Assembly: GCA_020725625.1 (NCBI GenBank)
Contig: DYET01000028.1
Coordinates: 1 to 33,409, forward strand
Source: Desulfovirgula sp.
GTDB lineage: Bacteria; Bacillota; Desulfotomaculia; Desulfotomaculales; Desulfocucumaceae
DNA length: 33,409 nucleotides
Reading direction: 5' to 3'
The notes beneath the pieces were generated by a model. The model was not told the DNA's origin, made no database searches, and saw only the letters and a program-made list of their open reading frames with translations. Positions 1 to 5,832 of this stretch are shown here, one piece after another; the stretch's first letter is position 1; every line of letters begins with the position of its first letter. The position numbers and the translations under genes were made by a program.

Positions 1-20
1 GGGGGGGGGGGGGGGGGGGG
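1..20. other. Homopolymer G run at window start
   Basis: The first 20 bases are all G. A pure G run exactly at the window edge is more likely a sequencing or contig-end artefact (for example dark-cycle poly-G) than biology. Nothing nearby explains it. Confidence 0.6.
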
Positions 21-88
21 TTACCCTGATTACCCTTCTCACCGAGATTTTGTGCAGTTTGGCAATTTAACGAAGTGAACCCATATAT

Positions 89-150
89 ATCTTAGGTGCC
101 TGGCACCTAACTTATAACTTATTTATCTTAGGTGCCTGGCACCTAACTTA
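89..150. repeat. Two copies of a REP-like palindromic repeat
   Basis: A 26-bp unit occurs twice, at 89-114 and 125-150, with a 36-bp period. Each copy contains a perfect 19-bp dyad (92-110 and 128-146): TTAGGTGCC, a central T, then GGCACCTAA. Such extragenic palindromes resemble REP elements that are dispersed by RAYT/TnpA-REP (Y1 transposase) proteins, although no such transposase is present here. The repeats lie in the non-coding stretch 21-264, where no other gene or RNA was recognised. Confidence 0.7.
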
Positions 151-264
151 TTACCCTCCCCGACCAGGACTTAATTTAATGTTGAAATATTTGGTAATAT
201 CTGTCAAGGAATTAACCTCCACCATAGCGAATAGTATGGGAAACTATGATAGGGAGGTGATTTT

Positions 265-450
265 GTGGCAAACATCCCGGGAGGAGATGGCGAAGAAGCC
301 ATCAAGATGGAAACTGCTGAAGAGGAAAAAGACGCAAGTGCCGCAGTTGAAGCCGAAGCTGCAGTAACCCAAGAAGAACCCGAAACAGCCGTAGAGGAAC
401 AAGTCCAGGAAGATTCCGGAGAGAGCAGCGAGGAAGCTGATTCTGATTAA
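265..450 (+). CDS. Small acidic Glu/Ala-rich protein, unknown function
   Basis: This is a 61-residue protein starting with GTG, five bases after a very good Shine-Dalgarno site (AGGGAGGTGA, 251-260). The sequence is low in complexity and strongly acidic. Glu and Ala dominate from residue 10 onward, and it ends in a Ser/Glu/Asp tail (SSEEADSD). It has no Cys, no aromatic residues, no signal peptide and no membrane segment, so it is probably cytosolic and intrinsically disordered. A weak hairpin terminator follows about 30 bp after the stop, so it appears to be a single-gene unit. I do not recognise the family. The strong ribosome binding site and the terminator are the main evidence that it is real. 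Confidence 0.6.
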   Translation: MANIPGGDGEEAIKMETAEEEKDASAAVEAEAAVTQEEPETAVEEQVQEDSGESSEEADSD

Positions 451-481
451 GACAGCTAATCGTGTGAACATATTTTTTTAG

Positions 482-503
482 GAGCCGTAAGGCTCTTTTC
501 TTT
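482..503 (+). terminator. Short hairpin terminator
   Basis: The stem GAGCC/GGCTC with a GTAA loop is followed by TTTTCTTTT. It lies about 30 bp after the stop of the small acidic protein gene. The stem is only 5 bp, so efficiency is uncertain. Confidence 0.5.
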
Positions 504-641
504 TAGGTGATGGCATGTCCAGGGGGTTTCCCGGCCGGCTCAGTGCCGTCCACCGCCCATTATACGATAAACTACTGAGAAATAATGCTATTCATATTAA
601 AAAGATTTTGTGTTTTTCTATTATAAAAGAAAGGATAATTT

Positions 642-671
642 TTGCAAACGACGAAAAAGTATTGATATAAT
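642..671 (+). promoter_or_regulatory. Candidate sigma-A promoter
   Basis: TTGCAA (642-647), an 18-bp spacer, then a consensus TATAAT (666-671). It points toward the membrane protein gene at 897 but is 225 bp upstream. In AT-rich DNA such matches arise by chance. Confidence 0.3.
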
Positions 672-737
672 ATGGCTGGAGAACAGTTATTACATTTTAT
701 AGTCAATTCAGAAATAAAGTTGCAAAACAAAAAACAT

Positions 738-768
738 TTGACACCAGTGAATGCCTTATCTAGATAAT
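738..768 (+). promoter_or_regulatory. Candidate sigma-A promoter
   Basis: A consensus TTGACA (738-743) is followed by GATAAT (763-768) with a 19-bp spacer, slightly longer than ideal. It would leave a leader of about 125 nt before the ATG at 897. A further TATAAT at 843-848, with a weak TTAAAA 17 bp upstream, is an alternative start point. Confidence 0.35.
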
Positions 769-896
769 ATACAAAATTACACATAGTAAGCAAACATTGT
801 AGTTAAGTTTTAATTAACATTAAAAATGTATTACTGTATCTATATAATGGCTGTCTGCTGCCTGCCATTCTGAATTAAATCTGGGAGGGTGACAAA

Positions 897-1637
897 ATGA
901 AATATATTTCGCTTGTACTAATCGTTGTAATCGGCAGTGTTTTTGGATTGGTTGCATCTTTAATGCTTTTGGAAACCAGGAAAAAAGGCATGGATCAAAA
1001 AGACAAAAAAGGCAACATTTACGGTTCCATTTTTCTATTCATTGTTTCAATCATACTTATATTGGGGGGAGTTTCTGTTTGGCTTTCATCGAAAACAGTC
1101 AAAAATGAGATTGAAAGTACTGCGCAAAAGACTCAAAATACCTTAACACAAGAAGCTGCACTCCCGGTAAAAATACAGGAACAACCACAGCAGACCCAGG
1201 AACAAATCCAAGCGCAAAGGAATACGAAAAAACAAGAAGCAGAAAAGGCAGTTAAATCTTTTACTCAGCTACAGAAAAATTTTAGTAATATTTTAACATC
1301 GTATCAGTCCGAAATAAAAGATATTAGCAATGGAACTATTGATGCTGCAACTTATAATGATCTTGATAAGCTAGGTCATCAAGCTCAAGAGCTGTTCAGG
1401 AATGTTAAAAATATGGACATAGCCCATCAATATGCTAATGAAAAGCAAATTATGGTGACTGCAGTTTTATATTTACAAGGCTCTATAGATAACCTAAAAA
1501 ATTACATCTATGATAGGAAAATCAGCAAGTTTACAGAAGCTCAGGACTTTTTGCAAAAGGCTATTGAAACAAATAAACTTGTGACTCTTGGTGTTGCAAA
1601 ACAAGCATTAATTGATGGATATAGTCCACCACAGTGA
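897..1637 (+). CDS. Two-TM membrane protein with coiled-coil region, unknown
   Basis: This is a 246-residue protein with a good ribosome binding site (GGGAGGGTGA) and ATG start. Two hydrophobic segments, at about residues 4-25 and 42-64, are separated by a short Lys-rich loop. They would place both ends on the same side of the membrane. Residues 80-115 form a Gln-rich linker, and 115-235 are Lys/Gln-rich and probably helical or coiled-coil. No catalytic motif or known domain was recognised. Base composition is more AT-rich than most of the window, with A/T-ending codons such as AAA and AAT, so it may be accessory or acquired DNA. It lies just upstream of the PilZ protein, but a 91-bp gap and a change in base composition make a shared operon doubtful. 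Confidence 0.75.
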   Translation: MKYISLVLIVVIGSVFGLVASLMLLETRKKGMDQKDKKGNIYGSIFLFIVSIILILGGVSVWLSSKTVKNEIESTAQKTQNTLTQEAALPVKIQEQPQQTQEQIQAQRNTKKQEAEKAVKSFTQLQKNFSNILTSYQSEIKDISNGTIDAATYNDLDKLGHQAQELFRNVKNMDIAHQYANEKQIMVTAVLYLQGSIDNLKNYIYDRKISKFTEAQDFLQKAIETNKLVTLGVAKQALIDGYSPPQ

Positions 1638-1728
1638 AAATGAGAAAAATACAATTCCTTCAGCAAAGATTGTTTATTACCCGGGGGCAAGGAACCTTGA
1701 TTGATCAGTTGTCCAAGGGGAATGCGGT

Positions 1729-2421
1729 ATGAAGGGAAAAGATAAACTTTTGACGGCGATGTTTGTATTGCTGCAAATGACGGTTTATGTCTTGCCTTGC
1801 CAGGCCGAGTCGACCTGGAGCCAGATTTCCCGCGGCTTTAACGAAGCTTTCAGCGGCAGCCAGGCATTAAAGAACGTTATTGGATTTTTGTTTACGATCC
1901 TGGCTTTTGGTTTAATAATACTTGCTTTCCGCGCTTACTTGATGAAAAAGGAAAAGGAAATTCACCGCCACAGGTTCGGAGTAATCTTACGGCCGTTGAG
2001 CAGCCAGCAGAAGCGAAACTGGTTTAGATTGCGAATAAATGCAGAGATTCAGTGGATTCCTGCCGCCGAGGCCTGGAAAACCAAGGAAGGTCATTATAAA
2101 AAGGACCGCCTGGTCGATATTAGCGGAGGAGGCCTCTGCTTTACAACCGCTGAGAAACTGAATCCCGGCGATGAGATTAAATTTCTGCTGGATGTTGGGG
2201 GGGACAAACCCCTGTCGCTGACGGGGCGGGTTTTGAGAATACATGATGAGCCCGGTGAAAACAAAACCATGTCTAAAGTGGCCGTCCAATTCGAAAACAT
2301 ATTAAACGGGGTACGCGACAGGATAGTCTGCCTGATAATGAAGCGTCAGCGCGACGCCATTCAAGAAAAAAAGCGTGACGATGACGGTTCCTCCCGGACG
2401 GAAGGCGGAGGGGAAGGGTAG
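1729..2421 (+). CDS. Membrane-anchored PilZ-domain protein (c-di-GMP receptor)
   Basis: This is a 230-residue protein. An N-terminal signal-like hydrophobic segment (about 7-26) ends in an Ala-rich cleavage-like site, and a second TM helix spans about 49-70. After a basic stretch comes a PilZ domain at about 94-205. Both c-di-GMP signatures are visible: RxxxR at R96-R100 (RNWFR) and DxSxxG at D130-G135 (DISGGG). The PilZ domain should therefore be cytoplasmic and able to bind c-di-GMP, with the short N-terminal part outside or in the membrane. The C-terminal 25 residues are charged and disordered. No cellulose synthase or flagellar gene lies nearby, so the output is unknown. A control of surface attachment or glycan export is only a guess. 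A strong terminator follows. Confidence 0.85.
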   Translation: MKGKDKLLTAMFVLLQMTVYVLPCQAESTWSQISRGFNEAFSGSQALKNVIGFLFTILAFGLIILAFRAYLMKKEKEIHRHRFGVILRPLSSQQKRNWFRLRINAEIQWIPAAEAWKTKEGHYKKDRLVDISGGGLCFTTAEKLNPGDEIKFLLDVGGDKPLSLTGRVLRIHDEPGENKTMSKVAVQFENILNGVRDRIVCLIMKRQRDAIQEKKRDDDGSSRTEGGGEG

Positions 2422-2489
2422 GCTTTAAAAACGGCCATCCTTCTCGGCTGCCTTTATCCTGAAAAGGTAATCACTTATTCACGGCAGAA

Positions 2490-2544
2490 GCAACAAGGTT
2501 GGGGATATGGAATGAACATATCCCCTTTTTGTCTCCCTTGTTGC
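2490..2544 (+). terminator. Strong intrinsic terminator nested in a second inverted repeat
   Basis: A perfect 9-bp stem (GGGGATATG 2501-2509 / CATATCCCC 2517-2525) with a 7-nt loop is followed by TTTTT. It ends the PilZ gene transcript. An outer 9-bp inverted repeat, GCAACAAGG (2490-2498) and CCTTGTTGC (2536-2544), encloses the terminator and its U tract. Confidence 0.85.
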
Positions 2545-2553
2545 AGGCCCGAT

Positions 2554-2592
2554 CGGAGAAAAAGTGCGGGAAAAACTCCCGCACTTTCTCCG
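2554..2592 (-). terminator. Intrinsic terminator of the minus-strand tiny gene
   Basis: Read on the minus strand, the stem AAAGTGCGGG / CCCGCACTTT has a 7-nt T-rich loop and runs into a T tract (TTTTT then CTCC). Flanking bases extend the pairing to about 15 bp with a 2-nt bulge. It lies 31 bp after the stop of the 46-residue gene at 2624-2764. Confidence 0.7.
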
Positions 2593-2623
2593 GTGTGACC
2601 GCTGCCGATACAGGATTACAATG

Positions 2624-2764
2624 TTATTTTTTCTCACCGTAATACCCGCCGGAGCAGGGGAAGAAACCGGTGCCGAAGACAAGCAGGATCAGAATCAGGA
2701 AGATTATGAAACTGCCGTCAAAATAAGGGGGTCCGTAACCATAACCGCTGGGGTAACCGGACAT
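2624..2764 (-). CDS. Tiny Gly/Tyr-rich transmembrane protein (YjcZ-like)
   Basis: This minus-strand gene encodes 46 residues. It starts at ATG (2762-2764) after AGGAGATATTTAAGCT and stops with TAA at 2624-2626. The N-terminus is rich in Gly, Tyr, Pro and Ser. One hydrophobic helix spans about residues 19-30 (FIIFLILILLVF). It is followed by GTGFFP and a Gly/Tyr tail ending in KK. The architecture resembles the tiny TM sporulation proteins of the YjcZ type (glycine/tyrosine flanks around one helix), but family membership is inferred. Its paralogue at 2982-3113 shares the helix and the GTGFFP motif, and a decayed copy lies between them. A minus-strand terminator follows. The neighbouring CotF-like genes support a spore-coat or sporulation role. 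Confidence 0.75.
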   Translation of the reverse strand: MSGYPSGYGYGPPYFDGSFIIFLILILLVFGTGFFPCSGGYYGEKK

Positions 2765-2829
2765 AGCTTAAATATCTCCTTTCTGGTGGATTTTACTGGG
2801 ACAGAGAGTTTATGGGTTAAGATGTTACT

Positions 2830-2937
2830 CTTTGTCCTAGGCACGGCAGTACCCGCTGTAGCTGAAGCCGGGAAGAAGCCGGTGCCGAAGAGTGTCAGCT
2901 TCATAATCCGGAGGATTATGAAGCTTTCGTCATAGTA
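2830..2937 (-). pseudogene. Decayed paralogue of the tiny YjcZ-like proteins
   Basis: On the minus strand the frame reading YYDESFIIL, then RIMKLTLFGTGFFP aligns residue by residue with PYFDGSFII and the helix-GTGFFP part of the 46-residue gene. The helix is broken by Arg and Lys. There is no start codon or ribosome binding site in frame at the expected place, and the C-terminal Gly/Tyr tail is lost, reading on into unrelated sequence. A perfect 13-bp inverted repeat (2897-2909 / 2913-2925) lies in the helix-coding part. It is best read as a dead gene copy between two live ones. Confidence 0.65.
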
Positions 2938-2981
2938 CAGGGCCCATTCGACAGGAGACCGGCACCTAGTAACGGTGCTCG

Positions 2982-3113
2982 TTATTTCTGTTCGCCGTAG
3001 TAGCCGCCGTAGCCGGGGAAGAAGCCGGTGCCGAGAACGAGCAAGATCAGGATCAGGAAGAGAAAAAACCCGCTAAAGCCGCCGTAACCGTAGCCGCCAA
3101 AACCGTATCCCAT
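2982..3113 (-). CDS. Tiny Gly/Tyr-rich transmembrane protein (YjcZ-like)
   Basis: This minus-strand gene encodes 43 residues, from ATG at 3111-3113 to TAA at 2982-2984. The N-terminus is a Gly/Tyr/Phe repeat (MGYGFGGYGYGGF). One hydrophobic helix spans about residues 16-28. It is followed by GTGFFPGYGGYYGEQK. A TTG three codons upstream (3120-3122) stands closer to the AAAGGAG site and could be the real start, adding three residues. It is a paralogue of the gene at 2624-2764 and, like it, resembles YjcZ-type sporulation mini-proteins. It runs divergently from the CotF-like pair 220 bp away. The short length is typical of this class rather than a truncation. Confidence 0.75.
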   Translation of the reverse strand: MGYGFGGYGYGGFSGFFLFLILILLVLGTGFFPGYGGYYGEQK

Positions 3114-3335
3114 ATAAATCAAGTAACTCCTTTCTTAAAATTTTAAGAACGCATCCGCAATTCCCATAAACTCCCTTTTCTTTAAACAGACTATTCAGTG
3201 AAGGATAAATTTGTTACTCGTACTAACCCGTTTAGAATTACTGGAATAACCCGGGAACCGAGGGGATGCTGTTCGCGTATATTCTTTTCTTCAATGGGAT
3301 AAAATGACTTCAGTCTAAATCGGGAGGTGAAAGGG

Positions 3336-3572
3336 TTGCTTTCGGAGAGGGAAGTGATTGAGCTGAACGAGAGAATCATGGGGCATCTCAGCCTTATGGA
3401 GAAGTACAGGGTGTACACCCAGCTGTGTCCCGACCCGCAGGTAAGGGACATGGCGGCCAGGCACCAGCAGGTCTTCCAGAACCACTACCAGACCATGATC
3501 GGGTTCATGCAAAACGCCCAAAACCTGCAAGCTGTGACCGCCGCCGGCCAGCTTCAATGGCGCGTAAGTTAA
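3336..3572 (+). CDS. CotF-like spore coat protein, short paralogue
   Basis: This is a 78-residue protein. I place the start at TTG 3336, because the upstream GTG at 3327 lies inside the ribosome binding site (GGGAGGTGAAAGGG). It is an all-helical sequence, from the LSEREVIELNERIMGHLSLM stretch to QNLQAVTAAGQ, with a C-D-P-Q segment in the middle. It is typical of short ferritin-like/CotF-related coat proteins of Firmicutes. No signal peptide or TM is present. It is followed after 22 bp by a second, longer CotF-like gene with its own ribosome binding site. The two probably form one sporulation operon acting at the mother-cell side of the spore coat. No clear sporulation sigma-factor promoter could be picked out. 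Confidence 0.75.
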   Translation: MLSEREVIELNERIMGHLSLMEKYRVYTQLCPDPQVRDMAARHQQVFQNHYQTMIGFMQNAQNLQAVTAAGQLQWRVS

Positions 3573-3594
3573 AAATCGAAAGGAGACCGGAAAA

Positions 3595-3939
3595 ATGCCG
3601 TACCATCAGCAAATCAGCGCCGTCAGCGTTGCCATTGACTGCCTTAACAGCGCCAAGTACCTGGCCCTCCGGGATACCCAAGGGGCCATGGAAGCCTCCA
3701 CCCCCCAGTTAAGGCAAGCGTACAGCCGCATGACCCAGGAACACCTGGCCATGGCTGACGAGTGGTTCAGGCTGATGAACAGCCGCGGCTGGTACCAGGT
3801 GTCCCAGGCCCGGCCCGAAATGGTGGCCCAGACAATAAACCAGCTGCAGTCCATCGTCGCCCAGGTGCAGGGCCCGCCGGTCCAGGCGGGGTTCCAGCCG
3901 TACCAGACGGCACAGGGCACCCTCGGTCAATTTAGATAG
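3595..3939 (+). CDS. CotF-family spore coat protein
   Basis: This is a 114-residue protein with ATG start and an AAAGGAG ribosome binding site. The helical body (about residues 8-85) carries family-typical features: a leading segment CLNSAKYLALRDTQGAME, then LRQAYSRMTQEHLAMADEWFRLMNSRGWYQVS. The GWY at the end of the second helix pair is characteristic of spore coat protein F domains. The last 25 residues are Gln/Pro-rich. It is the second gene of the coat-protein pair and is followed at once by a strong hairpin. Its role is inferred as structural in the spore coat, with no enzymatic function. Confidence 0.8.
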   Translation: MPYHQQISAVSVAIDCLNSAKYLALRDTQGAMEASTPQLRQAYSRMTQEHLAMADEWFRLMNSRGWYQVSQARPEMVAQTINQLQSIVAQVQGPPVQAGFQPYQTAQGTLGQFR

Positions 3940-3944
3940 TCCAG

Positions 3945-3979
3945 TTGAAAGAAGCGGCCACTAGGGCCGCTTCTTTCAA
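3945..3979. terminator. Long perfect hairpin, likely terminator
   Basis: A perfect 15-bp stem (TTGAAAGAAGCGGCC / GGCCGCTTCTTTCAA) has a 5-nt ACTAG loop. It begins 5 bp after the stop of the CotF-family gene. The T-rich part lies inside the 3' arm and there is no separate long U tract, so it could also work as an mRNA-stabilising hairpin. Confidence 0.7.
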
Positions 3980-4327
3980 CCGTAGCCGCCAAAAGCGTTT
4001 TTTAACACTCCCTGTAACCGTATATCCTTTTTGTCTTTTTTCGCTCCGGGGTAGGGATCCTTGGGGAACGGCCTCCACCTCGGCCAGGATGCCGATGCCG
4101 GTTTTTCAGGCCGAAAGCCACTTCCTTGGCCACCGCACCGTATCGTGAAAAATCTGGTGGTCGGGGTTTTTCCTGATTATCGTAAAAATAAATACCGGAA
4201 GAAGGTAGAATATCCGGCCAGTTTCGGCGACAGGCCATCATTTGCTGTTATTTTCTGGCTTCCTGGATATTGAGAATTTTGATATATTATTTATTGATAT
4301 CGGGCCCATAATCATCCGGAGGCTTCT
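3980..4327. other. Gene-free stretch with possible gene remains
   Basis: No convincing gene is present between the hairpin and the TVP38-type gene. Positions 3978-3998 match 20 of 21 bases of 3086-3106 in the tiny Gly/Tyr gene, so a scrap of a further copy may be present. The minus strand of 4002-4241 is open for 79 codons but has an atypical composition and no recognised motif. It may be debris of a lost gene. The last 60 bp are AT-rich and probably hold the promoter of the next gene. Confidence 0.4.
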
Positions 4328-5035
4328 ATGGCTAAAAGGATTTTAATAGCATGTTCTTTGCTTGTGGTATTTTTTTCAATTGGTGTGGTTATTTTTGAGG
4401 AAGTCAGTAACGGAAGATTTATTTGGCACGGCATATTCAAGGATAGCAGGGAATTGGCCGACTGGCTGAAGTCCTTCGGGACGTGGGCCGTTATAATCAG
4501 CATTGTGGTTATGATTATCCAGACCATCGCCACGCCGGTCCCACTTTTCCTGGTGGCCGGTGCGAACGGATTTATTTTCGGCGCTGCCTGGGGCATACTG
4601 ATCACCCTGGTGGGCGCCCTGCTGGGGGCAACGGTGGCTTTTTACCTGGCCAGGGTGATAGCCCGGGATTACTTTTCGAAACGACTCGCCAAGTACATGC
4701 CCCAGGTGGACGAAATGAGCAAAAAAACGGGTGTCAAGGTTATATTCCTGGCCCGGCTGGTCCCCGTTCTTCCCTCCAGCATCGTCAGCTATGCTGCCGG
4801 TCTCAGCAAGGTCAGCTTCGGCGGCTTCTTTGTGGCCAGCGTGTTTGGGAAACTCCCCGAGATAATTATATACACCATTCTCGGCCACAGCCTGGAGAGA
4901 GCCGAGGGTTTGTTCACCAAAGTCACGCTGGTGATTATCGTAATCAGCCTGCTCTGCTTTTCACTGCAGTCAAAGAAGGTGTCATCCCTTTTTAATAAAA
5001 AATTTAACCAGGACAAAAAGGACACCGACCAGTAG
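4328..5035 (+). CDS. TVP38/TMEM64-family membrane protein
   Basis: This is a 235-residue polytopic membrane protein. The start ATG follows CCGGAGG with a 5-nt spacer. Hydrophobic segments lie at about 5-23, 53-75, 80-110, 137-160, 165-187 and 197-214. The conserved core is visible: G81-F-I-F-G with the glycine-rich GALLGATVAFYLAR at about 96-109, and FLARLVPVLPS followed by AAGLS at about 140-160. These features mark the SNARE-associated/VTT domain (DedA superfamily). Relatives act as lipid scramblases or ion-coupled transporters at the cytoplasmic membrane. The exact substrate is unknown. The Lys-rich tail is cytoplasmic. It converges on a second member of the superfamily, the DedA gene at 5122-5739. 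Confidence 0.85.
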   Translation: MAKRILIACSLLVVFFSIGVVIFEEVSNGRFIWHGIFKDSRELADWLKSFGTWAVIISIVVMIIQTIATPVPLFLVAGANGFIFGAAWGILITLVGALLGATVAFYLARVIARDYFSKRLAKYMPQVDEMSKKTGVKVIFLARLVPVLPSSIVSYAAGLSKVSFGGFFVASVFGKLPEIIIYTILGHSLERAEGLFTKVTLVIIVISLLCFSLQSKKVSSLFNKKFNQDKKDTDQ

Positions 5036-5121
5036 CCTCTTTAGAGTTATACATAATCAATGCGCTAAGCTTATTTAATATATTTCTCCTGTCTCCTGTA
5101 TTCCTCTCCGAATGCGGGCCT

Positions 5122-5739
5122 TTATACTCTCCTTTTGTGCCTGTACCAGAGGTAAAGAACTGCGCCCAGAATTACGGCCGCCACCAGCGCATCGGCCCGG
5201 TGGAACCAGACCTTCAAATCCTCCCAGTGTTCCCCCAGCTTGAGTCCGAGGTAGGTGAGAAAAAAACACCAGGGAAGCGACCCGAGAAAGGTGTAAACGA
5301 CGAAGCGGGGAAAATTCATCCTTGATATCCCGGCCGGAAGCGAAATGAAGGTCCTGATTATGGGCATCAGCCGGGTAAAAAAGACCGTGGCCTCCCCGTA
5401 CCGGTAAAACCAGTAGTCGGCCATGGCCAGCCTTTTCTCGGAGATTCCGATGTACCTTCCGTAGCGCAACAGGAAAGGCCGGCCCCCCCGGAGGCCGATC
5501 AGGTACGAGAGGATCGAACCCGCCGTTCCGCCGGCAGTTCCGGCCATGGCCGTCCAGAAAAAATTCAGTTTGCCCGTGGAAACCAGGTAACCTCCAAAAG
5601 GCAGGATTACTTCGCTTGGCAGGGGTATGTTGCAGCTCTCTATAGCCATGCCGATGGCCACTCCCCAGTAACCCAGGGCGGCGATTTTGGAAGTAACGGC
5701 CTTTAAGATTGGTTCCATCAGTTCAAATATAAAATCCAA
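5122..5739 (-). CDS. DedA-family membrane protein
   Basis: This is a 205-residue protein with a TTG start at 5739 preceded by GGAGGAAAATCA. It has the DedA/VTT core: E34 in a re-entrant segment followed by PLPSEVILPFGGYL (about 39-52), then GLRGGRPF (82-89), and FTRLMPIIRTFISLPAG (121-137) with the conserved Arg and Pro residues. Five or six hydrophobic helices are visible, and a basic tail ends the protein. Members of the family support undecaprenyl-phosphate or phospholipid flipping and membrane homeostasis. UPP recycling would fit the large glycan locus downstream, but nothing here proves it. It is downstream of, and on the same strand as, the multidomain protein at 5833-7257, 93 bp away. 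Confidence 0.88.
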   Translation of the reverse strand: MDFIFELMEPILKAVTSKIAALGYWGVAIGMAIESCNIPLPSEVILPFGGYLVSTGKLNFFWTAMAGTAGGTAGSILSYLIGLRGGRPFLLRYGRYIGISEKRLAMADYWFYRYGEATVFFTRLMPIIRTFISLPAGISRMNFPRFVVYTFLGSLPWCFFLTYLGLKLGEHWEDLKVWFHRADALVAAVILGAVLYLWYRHKRRV

Positions 5740-5832
5740 TGATTTTCCTCCACAGGCTGTTTTCTAAAAAAAGCTGTTTTTCTCAAAGTTTCAGCCGGTT
5801 AAAGATCTTCGCCAGCAGCGGGTCGCAAAGTT

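Larger units (their letters stand above)
504..896. other. Gene-free AT-rich intergenic region
   Basis: No convincing gene is present. The first 40 bp or so are GC-rich, and after about position 545 the sequence turns strongly AT-rich. It contains several promoter-like hexamer pairs, annotated separately. A 51-codon open frame at 515-670 was considered and rejected. No tRNA, riboswitch or repeat was recognised. Confidence 0.5.

Noticed and set aside
1-264. Structured RNA or riboswitch at the left edge
   Set aside because: The only strong structures are the two identical REP-like dyads. No aptamer-like conserved pattern or terminator follows them.
515-670. 51-codon open frame after AGGTGATGGC
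   Set aside because: The frame crosses an abrupt change from GC-rich to AT-rich DNA, has no recognisable motif, and the second half has random composition. It could be the truncated start of a lost gene, but there is no support for a product.
4002-4241. 79-codon minus-strand open frame, and overlapping plus-strand frames, in the 3980-4327 gap
   Set aside because: Rich in Arg, Pro, Gly and His, as expected from a GC-rich non-coding frame. No ribosome binding site fits and no motif is seen. Possibly debris of a lost gene.
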